From positions 3,835,597 to 3,899,596 of the forward strand of contig NZ_MPPL01000001.1 in assembly GCF_001911425.1 (NCBI RefSeq): DNA of 64,000 bases. Reading direction: 5' to 3'. Of this stretch, positions 36,991 through 46,021 are shown one piece after another; within the stretch, counting starts at the first letter, position 1, and each line of letters opens with the position of its first letter. The notes under the pieces are model-generated. The model searched no databases and was not told where the DNA came from. It saw only the letters and a program-made list of their open reading frames with translations. The stretch is from Mucilaginibacter polytrichastri. GTDB lineage: Bacteria > Bacteroidota > Bacteroidia > Sphingobacteriales > Sphingobacteriaceae. The position numbers and the translations under genes are program-made.

Positions 36991-37155
36991 ATGAAAATCG
37001 AAAAAATAGCAACCGTTACCAAATTAGTTAACCGTTTCGATAACGAATTAAGAGCCATTTTACAAGCAGATTTGATAGCTGTAAAACGTACTAAAAATGA
37101 GCTGATAGAAAAAATAGCTCAGAGCGTGCAAGGCAAAAACTTGTCTGCAGCTTAA
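36991..37155 (+). CDS. small helical protein, 54 residues
   Basis: A frame starting MKIEKIATVTKLVNRFDNEL and ending QSVQGKNLSAA. The sequence is an amphipathic helix pair with regular heptad-like Leu/Ile/Val positions and many Lys/Arg/Glu. It has good codon use for this genome and no repeats or AT-rich artefact. It probably forms one unit with the 60-residue gene. Function unknown. Confidence 0.6.
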   Translation: MKIEKIATVTKLVNRFDNELRAILQADLIAVKRTKNELIEKIAQSVQGKNLSAA

Positions 37156-37195
37156 TACACCGCACATCATCTACCTATAAAATATACATCAACAC

Positions 37196-38344
37196 CTATG
37201 AAAACGATAGAGATTTGGCAGCTGCCAGGTCTCTATTTTTTTGTGCATACTTTACAATCAGCCCGGCAGTTTTGGCCGAAGCCCCCGGCTCTCCCATCCG
37301 CTCATCGAGTTTAGCGTAATCATCTAGCATTTGCCGGCGATAGCTTGTATCGTTCAGTATCAGTTCTAACTCAGCCCCTATAGTTTGCGGGTTACAATCC
37401 TGCTGTATCAGTTCTTTAACAATCTGGCGGTCTACAATTAAATTTACCAATGATATAAACCTGATCTTGATCAGCGCCCGTGCAATAGCAATAGTTACAG
37501 CCCCGCCTTTATACACCACTGCCTGTGGCACATGGAATAACGCCGTCTCCAACGTTGCAGTACCCGAGGCTACAATTGCAGCTTCGGCATTACTAAGCAG
37601 ATCGTAGGTAGCATTAAATACAATAGGGATAGTTTCACCGGCAAGGTACTGATCATAGTACTCCGCATTAAATGATGGCGCACCGGCAATAACAAACTGA
37701 TAATCGGGGAATTGCTTGGCGGCCGCCAGCATATCGGGCAATAAAAAGTTAATTTCTTGCTTGCGGCTGCCCGGCAATAGGGCAACTATTTTTTTATTAC
37801 CAAGCTGGTGCTCTTCTATAAAATTATTGTTGGGTTTAAAGGCAGATATGGCATCCAATAATGGGTTTCCCACATAATCTACATCCATCCCCCAGCCTTT
37901 ATAAAATTCTACTTCGAAAGGGAGGATACAGAACAGGTGATCAACCACCCGTTTAATTTTCAGTACACGTTTCTGGTTCCAGGCCCAAACTTTGGGCGAG
38001 ATATAATAGTAAACCGGGAACCCTTGCTTTTTGGCAAATTCGGCTATTTTAAGATTAAAGCCGGGAAAGTCGATCAAAATCAATACTTCGGGCTGATACG
38101 CCTTGATGTCCTTTTTACAGGCAGCCATATTTTTTAAGATGGTACGCAGATTAGCCACCACTTCTACAAAACCCATAAAAGCCATATCGGCATAATGTTT
38201 CACTAAGTCGCCGCCTTCGGCCTGCATCAGGTCGCCGCCGTAGTAACGAAACTCAGCCTGCTGATCGAGCTTTTTAAGTTCCTTCATCAGGTTAGCTCCG
38301 TGCAAATCGCCCGAGGCTTCACCAGCAACCAGGTAATACTTCAT
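37196..38344 (-). CDS. lpxB: lipid-A-disaccharide synthase
   Basis: A 382-residue GT19 glycosyltransferase that joins UDP-2,3-diacylglucosamine and lipid X to make the lipid A disaccharide at the inner membrane. The start YYLVAGEASGDLHGANLM is the family hallmark, followed by DFPGFNLKIAEFAK, YYISPKVWAWNQKR and LPGSRKQEINFLLP; the nucleotide-binding end has ASGTATLETALFHVPQAVVY. The length is normal. It starts 1 nt after the stop of the small membrane protein gene, so both are translated from one mRNA. Confidence 0.97.
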   Translation of the reverse strand: MKYYLVAGEASGDLHGANLMKELKKLDQQAEFRYYGGDLMQAEGGDLVKHYADMAFMGFVEVVANLRTILKNMAACKKDIKAYQPEVLILIDFPGFNLKIAEFAKKQGFPVYYYISPKVWAWNQKRVLKIKRVVDHLFCILPFEVEFYKGWGMDVDYVGNPLLDAISAFKPNNNFIEEHQLGNKKIVALLPGSRKQEINFLLPDMLAAAKQFPDYQFVIAGAPSFNAEYYDQYLAGETIPIVFNATYDLLSNAEAAIVASGTATLETALFHVPQAVVYKGGAVTIAIARALIKIRFISLVNLIVDRQIVKELIQQDCNPQTIGAELELILNDTSYRRQMLDDYAKLDERMGEPGASAKTAGLIVKYAQKNRDLAAAKSLSFS

Positions 38345-38345
38345 A

Positions 38346-38603
38346 TCAGAATTTTAGTACCAGTAAAAATATCACGATCATGAACAAAAAGGTAGATAGC
38401 ATAATACCTTGCGCTGTTTTATTTTGCTGCTGGCCTATAAACTTCATAACGGCCAAATTCAAAGCTATCGCTACCAAATATGGAATTGCAGGTTTGTGCA
38501 TAAACACAACACCTTTATAAAGGTACCCAAACAGCAACCAGGATATAGCAGGAAACACCAGCCCTAAAGCTATCCCCAAATAGATATTATTCTTTTTTAG
38601 CAT
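38346..38603 (-). CDS. small membrane protein of the lpxB unit
   Basis: An 85-residue protein with three predicted membrane helices: IYLGIALGLVFPAISWLLFG, IPYLVAIALNLAVMKF and GIMLSTFLFMIVIFLLVL. It has no signal peptide and no catalytic motif. Its stop codon is separated from the lpxB start by 1 nt. In related genomes a small membrane protein commonly lies between surE and lpxB, so a link to lipid A or envelope synthesis is likely, but the function is unknown. Confidence 0.8.
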   Translation of the reverse strand: MLKKNNIYLGIALGLVFPAISWLLFGYLYKGVVFMHKPAIPYLVAIALNLAVMKFIGQQQNKTAQGIMLSTFLFMIVIFLLVLKF

Positions 38604-38611
38604 GATTAGGC

Positions 38612-38619
38612 CAAATGTA
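38612..38619 (-). promoter_or_regulatory. -7 box of the small membrane protein/lpxB unit
   Basis: On the minus strand the box reads TACATTTG, matching TAnnTTTG. The start point would fall 2-3 nt before the ATG at 38603, so the mRNA would be nearly leaderless. It suggests lpxB is transcribed separately from the esterase. Confidence 0.45.
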
Positions 38620-38636
38620 CAATTTATATTGATTTG

Positions 38637-40154
38637 CTAATTGAGCACCAGACTGCCCGATGGATGATTAGCATCATTAAACACCTCTTTCAACACGGCG
38701 GGCCCTGATACATTATTAAATATCATAACCGACCGAAAAATACCCTGATAAGGTGGCCAATCGGCATAATTAATTTTTCCAGGCTTGTTCCCTTTAATGA
38801 AGTTAACCCATGCCGTATGCATTTGCACAGCCAATGGGATATTAAAGGTATCTGAATGATGTTCGCTTGGCAGATACCAAACATAAGGCAGCTCTTCGCC
38901 GTGGGTAGCGCCCTTCCCGTCTTTACTATAGTCAAAACGGTACATCCATAACTCGTTACCGGCTTTGGCTAAAGCATCGGCCAAACGATAGGAGTGCATC
39001 TGATACATATATTGGGTAAGTACACTCACAGCTGCCGAATCCGGCCCTATTCTTTTGGATTCTGATTGATAACTGGCTAAGGAATATTTATAATTGTCGC
39101 CAAACCAATCATGCAGGGACACAGAATCGGGTTGGTATAAACGTTTATCGGCATTCATAAATGCAATACTTTCTCGCTTATTGGTGCCTATTAAAAGTTT
39201 GATGCCTTTATTTTTTTGTTTGACAATCCATTCGTAAGGGTCACCAGAAATAATTACGCCATCACTAACCGGGCCGAAATAGTTTGTCCCCATAGCCCCG
39301 TTACAAACCTTGCCTTGCGCTTCTATCAACTGATTAGTTGGTATGGTTAGTAAATCCTTGGCCTTGCTTATATGGAGTTCGTTCATAACCCTTTGGCGGA
39401 TTGCTTTGGCTGTTACAGTATCGCGAACGCATTGCACACCGCCACTCTCTAAAACCAACTGACTAAATAAGCCTTTGGCCTTTGGCGATAACAGCAAAGT
39501 GCTGCTCAGCTTCGCCCCTGCCGATTCGCCCATTACGGTTACCCTTGAAGGATCGCCACCAAAAGATTCAATATTTTCCTTGATCCACTGCAAAGCCATC
39601 TCTAAATCAAGCAAACCATTGTTGCCCGAGGTTTTTAATGACTTATCTACATCGCCTAAATACATAAAACCAAACACACCTAAACGGTAATTAATGGTAA
39701 CAGCTACAACACTATCCCTATCTGCAAAGGCATGACCGTTTTTACCCATGCCCGATCCCGAAGTTAAAGAACCTCCATGTACCCAAACTACAACCGGCAT
39801 TTTAACATTAGCATTGGTAGCTGGTGTGTATATATTAAGCAACAGACAATCTTCGGCACCTTTAGCTACCTTCTTACCATCATCATATTGAGAAGCTATA
39901 TTACCGAAATTGGTGCATGATAAAGTATCTTTCCATTTTTCGTGCGGCTCTGGAGCTTTAAAACGTAAAACACCAACCGGTGGCTGCGCGTAAGGCACGC
40001 CTTTAAATACGATGGCTTGATTTTCCTTTTCTCCTTTAATGTAGCCTTTATTTGTTTTCACAACATTATCCTGCGCAAACGCTGAAACGGCGCACGTCAG
40101 CAGTAGAAAAAACAACCGGGTTGCCAGGGTAAAATATTTAGATGGGGTTTTCAT
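38637..40154 (-). CDS. exported carboxylesterase, type B family
   Basis: A 505-residue alpha/beta hydrolase with a signal peptide (LATRLFFLLLTCAVSAFAQ). The catalytic Ser lies in VTVMGESAGAK, the oxyanion hole in VVWVHGGSLTSGSG, and the His in GKGATHGEELPYVW. The start (GYIKGEKENQAIVFKGVPYA) and the length match the para-nitrobenzyl esterase branch. It would hydrolyse esters in the periplasm; the natural substrate is unknown. It stands between surE (33 bp upstream) and the lpxB pair, which are often adjacent in related genomes, so it may be an insertion into that group. Confidence 0.93.
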   Translation of the reverse strand: MKTPSKYFTLATRLFFLLLTCAVSAFAQDNVVKTNKGYIKGEKENQAIVFKGVPYAQPPVGVLRFKAPEPHEKWKDTLSCTNFGNIASQYDDGKKVAKGAEDCLLLNIYTPATNANVKMPVVVWVHGGSLTSGSGMGKNGHAFADRDSVVAVTINYRLGVFGFMYLGDVDKSLKTSGNNGLLDLEMALQWIKENIESFGGDPSRVTVMGESAGAKLSSTLLLSPKAKGLFSQLVLESGGVQCVRDTVTAKAIRQRVMNELHISKAKDLLTIPTNQLIEAQGKVCNGAMGTNYFGPVSDGVIISGDPYEWIVKQKNKGIKLLIGTNKRESIAFMNADKRLYQPDSVSLHDWFGDNYKYSLASYQSESKRIGPDSAAVSVLTQYMYQMHSYRLADALAKAGNELWMYRFDYSKDGKGATHGEELPYVWYLPSEHHSDTFNIPLAVQMHTAWVNFIKGNKPGKINYADWPPYQGIFRSVMIFNNVSGPAVLKEVFNDANHPSGSLVLN

Positions 40155-40187
40155 AGGTTATAGAAGAATGAGCAACAAATATAAAAA

Positions 40188-40958
40188 TCAATTAAATTTC
40201 CATCCGTTTAAAACCGCAATAGCATGGTGTGCCGTCATATCAAACTGTACTGGTACTATCGATACATAACCATGATCTAATGCCCAAACGTCGGTATCTT
40301 CGCCCTGGTCATCCAGCTGAAAAACACCGGTCAGCCAGTAATAAGGCCGTTTATGCGGATCAAGCCTTTCGTCAAACTCTTCGGCCCACTTGGCACGCGC
40401 CTGGCGGCAGATCTTAATTCCTTTCAGATCAGCCGTATTTGGGAAGTTCACATTTAATAAAGTAGCCGTGGGCAAGCCATTAGCTAATACCTGCAAGGCA
40501 ATTTCCTTTACATATTTAAGGGCATGGCTAAAATTGGCCTGCAAAGTAAAATCATCCAGCGAATAGCCAATAGAAGGGATGCCTTCTATAGCCCCCTCAA
40601 CAGCTGCCGACATAGTGCCCGAGTAAAGCACATTGATCGAATTATTCAAACCATGGTTAATACCCGATACGCATAGATCTGGTTTTTGCCCTTTGAAAAT
40701 GAGGTTAACGGCCAGCTTTACACAGTCGACCGGGGTACCGGAGCAACTGTAGGTTTCAAAGCCGTCATACAGTTCAACTTTATCTAAACGTAACGGCTTG
40801 CCAATAGTAATGGCATGCCCCATCCCAGATTGCGGACTATCCGGTGCTACAACCACTACGCGGCCAATTTCGGCCATGGTTTCCATTAAGGCCTTGATAC
40901 CAGGTGCAGTAATGCCATCGTCGTTTACGATGAGTATAGTTGGCTTATTTTTTTTCAT
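40188..40958 (-). CDS. surE: 5'/3'-nucleotidase SurE
   Basis: A 256-residue cytoplasmic phosphatase that dephosphorylates nucleoside monophosphates. Metal-binding residues are visible in ILIVNDDGITAPGI (Asp-Asp) and in VSGINHGLN (Asn), and the phosphate-binding loop in PDSPQSGMGHAIT; CSGTPVDCV and LYSGTMSAAVEGAIEG are typical. The length is normal. SurE is associated with survival in stationary phase. It is the first gene of a leftward group continuing into the esterase and lpxB. Confidence 0.96.
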   Translation of the reverse strand: MKKNKPTILIVNDDGITAPGIKALMETMAEIGRVVVVAPDSPQSGMGHAITIGKPLRLDKVELYDGFETYSCSGTPVDCVKLAVNLIFKGQKPDLCVSGINHGLNNSINVLYSGTMSAAVEGAIEGIPSIGYSLDDFTLQANFSHALKYVKEIALQVLANGLPTATLLNVNFPNTADLKGIKICRQARAKWAEEFDERLDPHKRPYYWLTGVFQLDDQGEDTDVWALDHGYVSIVPVQFDMTAHHAIAVLNGWKFN

Positions 40959-40988
40959 GTTATATATGTATTATAATCTTGCTTAGTG

Positions 40989-41094
40989 ACACACCCCTGT
41001 TAACGTTTGTACTATATGTACTGAACTACAATTCCCCTCTCGAGAAGGGACGCACAGACCCCTACAAAATGCAGTTCCTTTCATAGGGGTGTGT
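40989..41094. repeat. AGGGGTGTGT-bounded dispersed repeat
   Basis: A repeat of about 106 bp with ends ACACACCCCT (40989-40998) and AGGGGTGTGT (41085-41094). Inside is a second short palindrome around TCTCGAGA and a further ACCCCTA / TAGGGGT pair. The terminal 10-mers match those of the hairpin at 3770-3813, so both belong to one family. Confidence 0.7.
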
Positions 41095-41169
41095 TCTTTT
41101 TTCTTTTATCCTTACTCTTTCAATCTATCTTTTATCCTTGCTCTTTTAGCCCCGCAAGCATTAAACAAC

Positions 41170-41198
41170 AAAGCCTTCCAGAAAATCTGAAAGGCTTT
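41170..41198 (-). terminator. terminator of sucB
   Basis: AAAGCCTT and CAGA (41170-41182, one unpaired base) pair with TCTG and AAGGCTTT (41186-41198). On the minus strand it is followed by a T-rich stretch. It lies 18 bp after the sucB stop. Confidence 0.75.
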
Positions 41199-41216
41199 GC
41201 TTTATTTGGATGCGTA

Positions 41217-42803
41217 TTAAACGCCTAATAATAACCTTGCAGGATCTTCCAGTAATTGTTTTACCCTTACCAGGAAGCTAACAGACTCGCGGCCGTCAAT
41301 TACACGGTGATCGTAAGATAATGCCAGATACATCATCGGGCGAATTACCACCTGGCCGTTAACTGCTACCGGGCGCTCAATAATATTGTGCATACCCAGT
41401 ATAGCCGATTGCGGCGAATTGATGATCGGGGTAGATAACATCGACCCAAACACACCACCGTTGGTGATGGTAAATGAGCCGCCTGTCATTTCTTCAATAG
41501 TCAGTTTGTTTTCGCGGGCTTTACCAGCCAGTGCAACAACTGCTTTCTCAATATCGGCAAGGCCCATTTTATCTGCGTTGCGGATAACCGGAACAACCAG
41601 GCCACGTGGTGCTGATACCGCGATTGATACGTCAACAAAATCGCTGTAAACGATTTCATCACCTTCTATACGGGCGCCTACCGCAGGCCATTCTTTTAAT
41701 GCCTCGCAAACTGCCTTGGTGAAAAACGACATAAAGCCTAAGCCTACACCATGTTTCTCTTTAAATTTATCTTTGTATTTACCGCGTAACTCCATAATTG
41801 GAGCCATATCAACCTCGTTAAAGGTGGTTAACATGGCAGTTTCATTTTTAACGGCAACCAAACGCTTAGCAATGGTTTTACGCAAGGAGGTCATTTTTTC
41901 GCGACGCTCGTTACGTGCGCCCGTTACAGCAGGTGCAGCTGCAGGAGCTTTTGAAGCCACAGGAGCCGGGGTTGAAGCTGGCACAGGTGCAGCGGCAGGT
42001 TTAGCCCCTGCTTGTGCATTTACAGCATCTTCTTTAGTAATACGGCCACCAACGCCATTACCTGTTACAGATTGTGGGTCGACACCTTTTTCTGCCAGTA
42101 TTTTTGCTGCCGCAGGCGATGGCGTGCCGGCTGCATAAGATGCAGGGCCAGCCGGAGCTGCATTAGCCTGAACCGGTTGTGCAGCAGGCGCAGTTGCTTG
42201 CGGAGCCGCTGCAGGTGCAGAAGCGCCACCGGTTGTGATGCTGCAAACTACAGCACCAATCTCTAGTGTATCGCCTTCTTTAGCAATGGTTTTTAAGACA
42301 CCAGCGCTTTCGGCAGTTAATTCAAATGTTGCTTTGTCAGATTCAAGTTCGGCAATGGCTTCGTCCATGGCTACTTCATCACCGTCTTTTTTAATCCAGC
42401 GCGATAAGGTAACCTCAGTAATAGACTCGCCCACCGGCGGAACTTTTATTTCTATTGAACCCGTAGCTGCTGCTGGCGCTGCCGGGGCAGTAGCAGGAGC
42501 TTCGGCAACAGGAGCCGCAGCGGGTGCACTTTCTGCAACCGGAGCAGGCGCGGGTGCAGCAGCACCACCACCACCTTCAATACTTGCCACAGGAGCGCCG
42601 ATGGCTAAAACATCGCCTTCGTTCGCAATTGTTTTTAAAGTCCCTGCTTGTTCGGCAGTTAGTTCAAACGTTGCTTTGTCTGACTCTAGCTCAGCGATCA
42701 CTTCATCCATCTCCACAGCGTCGCCATCTTTTTTAATCCAGCGCGACAAGGTAACTTCGGTAATTGATTCGCCTACCGGCGGAACTTTTATTTCTAAACT
42801 CAT
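41217..42803 (-). CDS. sucB: 2-oxoglutarate dehydrogenase E2 (dihydrolipoyl succinyltransferase), two lipoyl domains
   Basis: A 528-residue protein. Two lipoyl domains (residues 1-76 and 116-190) each carry the lipoylation site ESDKA with Lys43 and Lys157; by eye they differ at only 11 of 74 positions. Ala/Pro-rich linkers follow each one. The subunit-binding domain is at about residue 225-265 (ASPAAAKILAEKGVDPQSV and GRITKEDAV). The C-terminal acyltransferase has the active site SYDHRVIDGRE near the end. It transfers succinyl groups to CoA in the TCA cycle. Most characterised E2o proteins have a single lipoyl domain, so the duplication is notable. It lies 107 bp after sucA. No E3 gene is in the window. 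Confidence 0.96.
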   Translation of the reverse strand: MSLEIKVPPVGESITEVTLSRWIKKDGDAVEMDEVIAELESDKATFELTAEQAGTLKTIANEGDVLAIGAPVASIEGGGGAAAPAPAPVAESAPAAAPVAEAPATAPAAPAAATGSIEIKVPPVGESITEVTLSRWIKKDGDEVAMDEAIAELESDKATFELTAESAGVLKTIAKEGDTLEIGAVVCSITTGGASAPAAAPQATAPAAQPVQANAAPAGPASYAAGTPSPAAAKILAEKGVDPQSVTGNGVGGRITKEDAVNAQAGAKPAAAPVPASTPAPVASKAPAAAPAVTGARNERREKMTSLRKTIAKRLVAVKNETAMLTTFNEVDMAPIMELRGKYKDKFKEKHGVGLGFMSFFTKAVCEALKEWPAVGARIEGDEIVYSDFVDVSIAVSAPRGLVVPVIRNADKMGLADIEKAVVALAGKARENKLTIEEMTGGSFTITNGGVFGSMLSTPIINSPQSAILGMHNIIERPVAVNGQVVIRPMMYLALSYDHRVIDGRESVSFLVRVKQLLEDPARLLLGV

Positions 42804-42845
42804 ACTTTATATATAATAGTTGTCTGTTATCGGTTATGAGTTGTC

Positions 42846-42906
42846 GGTTGTCAGTTGTCGGTTGTCGGTACTAATCCTGACAACTGACAACCGACAACTG
42901 ACAACC
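42846..42906. repeat. GTTGTCGGTTGTCAG inverted/tandem repeat between sucA and sucB
   Basis: A 21-bp arm, starting GGTTGTCAGTTGTC at 42846-42866, is perfectly mirrored at 42886-42906, with a 19-nt loop. Each arm consists of repeats of a 7-mer (GTTGTCG or GTTGTCA). It would form a long hairpin in the sucA-sucB mRNA. Confidence 0.85.
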
Positions 42907-42910
42907 GAAC

Positions 42911-45721
42911 TTAATCCGCGCTGGTTTCAGCCATTTTTTTTGTGGTATCTTTTACTGTGTCTTTCACAGCGCCAACAGCAGGCGACTCAAATGCCTTGCC
43001 GATAATGTACAATTGCTGCGAATTGTGCTGTTTAGCATAACCGGTAGCTGTACTTGCACTTTCTTTACGTGAAATTACATCCAATTGCAGCTCGCTCTTG
43101 CGGAACTTGCGCAACATATATGGCCATGCGCCCATATTTTCGGGTTCTTCCTGTACCCAGATAAATTCGTCGGCTTTGCTGTATTTAGCTTTAAGCTTCT
43201 CCATCTGGTCTTTAGGCGTAGGATACAACTGCTCTACACGTACAACAGCGACATCTTTACGGTTATCGGTTTGTTGTTTCTCTAACAAATCGTAATAGAT
43301 TTTACCAGAGCAAAACAACACGCGTTTTACTTTTTTGGCATCAACAAAGGTATCGTCGATCATTTCCTGAAACTGGCCGTCGGTAAAGTCTGCCAATGGA
43401 GACACACAAGCCGGGTGGCGCAGTAAGCTTTTCGGTGTAAACACAACCAGCGGCTTGCGGAAATCGCGATGTAGTTGGCGGCGTAATACGTGGAAAAAGT
43501 TTGCAGGCGTAGTACAATTGGCTACCTGGATATTGTTATCGGCACAAAGCTCCATAAAGCGCTCTATACGTGCCGATGAATGCTCGGGGCCCTGGCCTTC
43601 GTAACCGTGAGGCAATAACATTACCAAACCGTTACCCCGTTGCCATTTAGTTTCGGCACTGGTTATATACTGGTCAACAATAATTTGGGCACCGTTAACA
43701 AAGTCGCCAAATTGTGCTTCCCAAATGGTTAGGGCATGCGGGTTAGCCAAAGCGTAACCATACTCAAAACCCAAAACGCCATACTCAGAAAGTAATGAAT
43801 TATAGATGCTGAATTTTGCTTCGGCACCCAGGTGATCCATCGGTGTATATTCCTCATCCGTATCAGGCAGTGTAATTACTGCGTGGCGGTGCGAGAAAGT
43901 ACCACGTTTAACATCCTCACCGCTTAAGCGTACGGGGTGCCCTTCTTTTAATAACGAACCATAAGCCATTAACTCACCCATTGCCCAATCGAACATGTGG
44001 GTTTCATTAACCATCTTGCGGCGGTCTTCAAACAGTTTTTCTATCTTTTTAAACAGCGGCTTGTTAGCAGGTAACTCTGTTAACTTATCACCAATTGCTT
44101 TTAACTCTTCGGTAGATACCGAGGTAGTTGTAGGTGCAGCCACTTCTTTTTCAGAACCGATGTGTAAACCATCCCATGCACCGGCAAACATTGGTTTGCT
44201 TTCGGTAAAACGGTCTTCAGATTTACTTTCGTTTAGTTGTTGCTGTAGCAGGTCGCGGAAAGTTTTTTCCATTTCCTTAGCCGCATCAGCAGATATATCG
44301 CCCTGCGCCAGTAATTTTTGCAGGTAAATTTCGCGTGGATTAGCGTGTGCCTCTATAGCCTTATACAATACCGGCTGGGTAAATTTAGGCTCGTCACTTT
44401 CGTTATGGCCGTATCTTCTATAACATAAGATATCAATAAAAACATCTTCGTTAAATGTTTGGCGATACTCCATGGCCAGGTTAATGGTATAAGCTAATGC
44501 CTCGGCATCGTCACCATTTACGTGGAAAACAGGAGATAATACGGTTTTAGCAATATCTGTACAGTAGGTGCTAGAACGGGCGTCTTTATAGTTGGTGGTA
44601 AAACCGATCTGGTTGTTAATAACAAGGTGAACGGTACCACCAGTGCGGTAACCTTCCAGTTTTTCCATTTGCAGCACTTCATAAATAATACCCTGGCCTG
44701 CTACAGAAGCATCACCGTGTATTAATATGGGTGCAATACGGTTATAATCGCCGTTATATTTAAAGTCTATTTTAGAGCGGGTTTGGCCTTCAACAACCGG
44801 GTCAACAGTTTCCAGGTGAGAAGGATTTGGGCATAAGCTTAAGTGAACGCTTTTACCGTTTGATGTTTCTACATCGGTAGAGAAACCTAAGTGATATTTA
44901 ACATCGCCACCGTAAACGGTATTAACATCATAGTTTTTACCTTCAAACTCAGAGAAGATCTCTTTGTATGATTTGCCCATAATGTTAGCCAATACGTTTA
45001 AACGGCCACGGTGAGCCATACCAATGGTAAACTCTTCGATACCCAGTTTAGAACCTTTTTCAATCACCGAATCAAGCGCCGGGATCAATGCCTCTGCACC
45101 TTCCAGCGAGAAACGTTTCTGACCAAGGAACTTTGTACCCAGGAAGTTTTCGAAAACTACAGCCTGGTTCAGCTTGTTCAGGATGCGTTTTTTCTCATCT
45201 GCCGAAAACGAAGGCTGGTTGCGGGTTTTCTCCATCCTGTCCTCAAACCACTTGGTTTTTATCGGGTTGCGGATGTATTTATACTCGGCACCTATTGTTT
45301 GGCAATAGGTATCCTCCAATAACTGGCGGATATCGCGCAAGGTAGCTTTGCCTAAACCAATCTCAACACCTGCATTAAATACAGTGTCCAGATCGGCATC
45401 GCTTAAGCCAAAGGTTTCCAGCTCTTTACCCGGAAAGTATTGGCGACGCTCGCGCACCGGGTTGGTATGGGTAAACAAGTGCCCGCGTGAGCGGTACCCG
45501 TTTATCATATTTAAAACGTTTATTTCTTTTAACACATGGTTGGGCGGAGTCTCGGCACTACCTGCAACAGCATGCGCACCTTCCGAACCTTTACCAAAGT
45601 CAAACCCTTCAAAAAACTTTTGCCAACCGTAATCTACCGAGGCAGGGTCCTGCTGGTAGGCTTCATATAAGGAGTCAATATAGGCTGTGTTTTCGTTATT
45701 TAGATATGTGAAACGATCCAT
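42911..45721 (-). CDS. sucA: 2-oxoglutarate dehydrogenase E1
   Basis: The ATG at 45721 starts MDRFTYLNNENTAYIDSLYE; a TTG four codons upstream is rejected. The 936-residue thiamine-diphosphate enzyme decarboxylates 2-oxoglutarate and passes the succinyl group to SucB lipoyl groups. It starts with the short E1o N-terminal motif (SLYEAYQQDPASVDYGWQKF), then HRGRLNVLANIMGKSYKEIF, then the ThDP/Mg site GDASVAGQG ... NNQIGFTTN, DVFIDILCYRRYGHNESDEP, and in the C-terminal half the pyrimidine domain with LPHGYEGQGPEHSSARIERF. The length is normal. A -7 box lies 27 bp upstream. Confidence 0.97.
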   Translation of the reverse strand: MDRFTYLNNENTAYIDSLYEAYQQDPASVDYGWQKFFEGFDFGKGSEGAHAVAGSAETPPNHVLKEINVLNMINGYRSRGHLFTHTNPVRERRQYFPGKELETFGLSDADLDTVFNAGVEIGLGKATLRDIRQLLEDTYCQTIGAEYKYIRNPIKTKWFEDRMEKTRNQPSFSADEKKRILNKLNQAVVFENFLGTKFLGQKRFSLEGAEALIPALDSVIEKGSKLGIEEFTIGMAHRGRLNVLANIMGKSYKEIFSEFEGKNYDVNTVYGGDVKYHLGFSTDVETSNGKSVHLSLCPNPSHLETVDPVVEGQTRSKIDFKYNGDYNRIAPILIHGDASVAGQGIIYEVLQMEKLEGYRTGGTVHLVINNQIGFTTNYKDARSSTYCTDIAKTVLSPVFHVNGDDAEALAYTINLAMEYRQTFNEDVFIDILCYRRYGHNESDEPKFTQPVLYKAIEAHANPREIYLQKLLAQGDISADAAKEMEKTFRDLLQQQLNESKSEDRFTESKPMFAGAWDGLHIGSEKEVAAPTTTSVSTEELKAIGDKLTELPANKPLFKKIEKLFEDRRKMVNETHMFDWAMGELMAYGSLLKEGHPVRLSGEDVKRGTFSHRHAVITLPDTDEEYTPMDHLGAEAKFSIYNSLLSEYGVLGFEYGYALANPHALTIWEAQFGDFVNGAQIIVDQYITSAETKWQRGNGLVMLLPHGYEGQGPEHSSARIERFMELCADNNIQVANCTTPANFFHVLRRQLHRDFRKPLVVFTPKSLLRHPACVSPLADFTDGQFQEMIDDTFVDAKKVKRVLFCSGKIYYDLLEKQQTDNRKDVAVVRVEQLYPTPKDQMEKLKAKYSKADEFIWVQEEPENMGAWPYMLRKFRKSELQLDVISRKESASTATGYAKQHNSQQLYIIGKAFESPAVGAVKDTVKDTTKKMAETSAD

Positions 45722-45747
45722 CTTAGAAATCAATCTGTAAAACAGTG

Positions 45748-45755
45748 CAAAACTA
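45748..45755 (-). promoter_or_regulatory. -7 box of sucA
   Basis: Minus strand reads TAGTTTTG, matching TAnnTTTG. The start point would be near 45741, about 20 nt before the sucA ATG. The -33 box is not clear. Confidence 0.5.
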
Positions 45756-45909
45756 AGACAATTACCTCGTATTTCCGTTTAAAATAAATTCATATTCAGG
45801 TAATATATGAACCAATTAGTAAGTTTTTGATAGAGGTTCATAGTTAGTAGTTAATGGTTCATAGCCGCTGCGCTTTTTTAACGTTACATAGCTCCCGCAA
45901 ACCTAGCAC

Positions 45910-45935
45910 GTCTTTGCGAGGTACGAAGCAATCTC
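45910..45935. repeat. fragment of the GTCATTGCGAG repeat
   Basis: 26 bp matching the reverse complement of the right end of the repeat at 3920-4010 with one difference (GTCTTTGCGAG instead of GTCATTGCGAG). Only this half of the palindrome is present, so it is probably a decayed copy. Confidence 0.7.
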
Positions 45936-46021
45936 AGACCAATTCGCACTGACTTTCATACAGCAGAAATCCGTTTTTCATTAGGATGGGCGGGGTGGTT
46001 TAGGCATCGTCAGTGGATGTA

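Noticed and set aside
42235..42816. 193-codon plus-strand frame rich in Ser/Thr/Ala
   Set aside because: Antisense of the sucB lipoyl and Ala/Pro-linker region; the low-complexity composition comes from the linker.
42841..42910. CRISPR-like short repeats
   Set aside because: The 7-mer units are contiguous and inverted, without unique spacers, and no cas genes are present.
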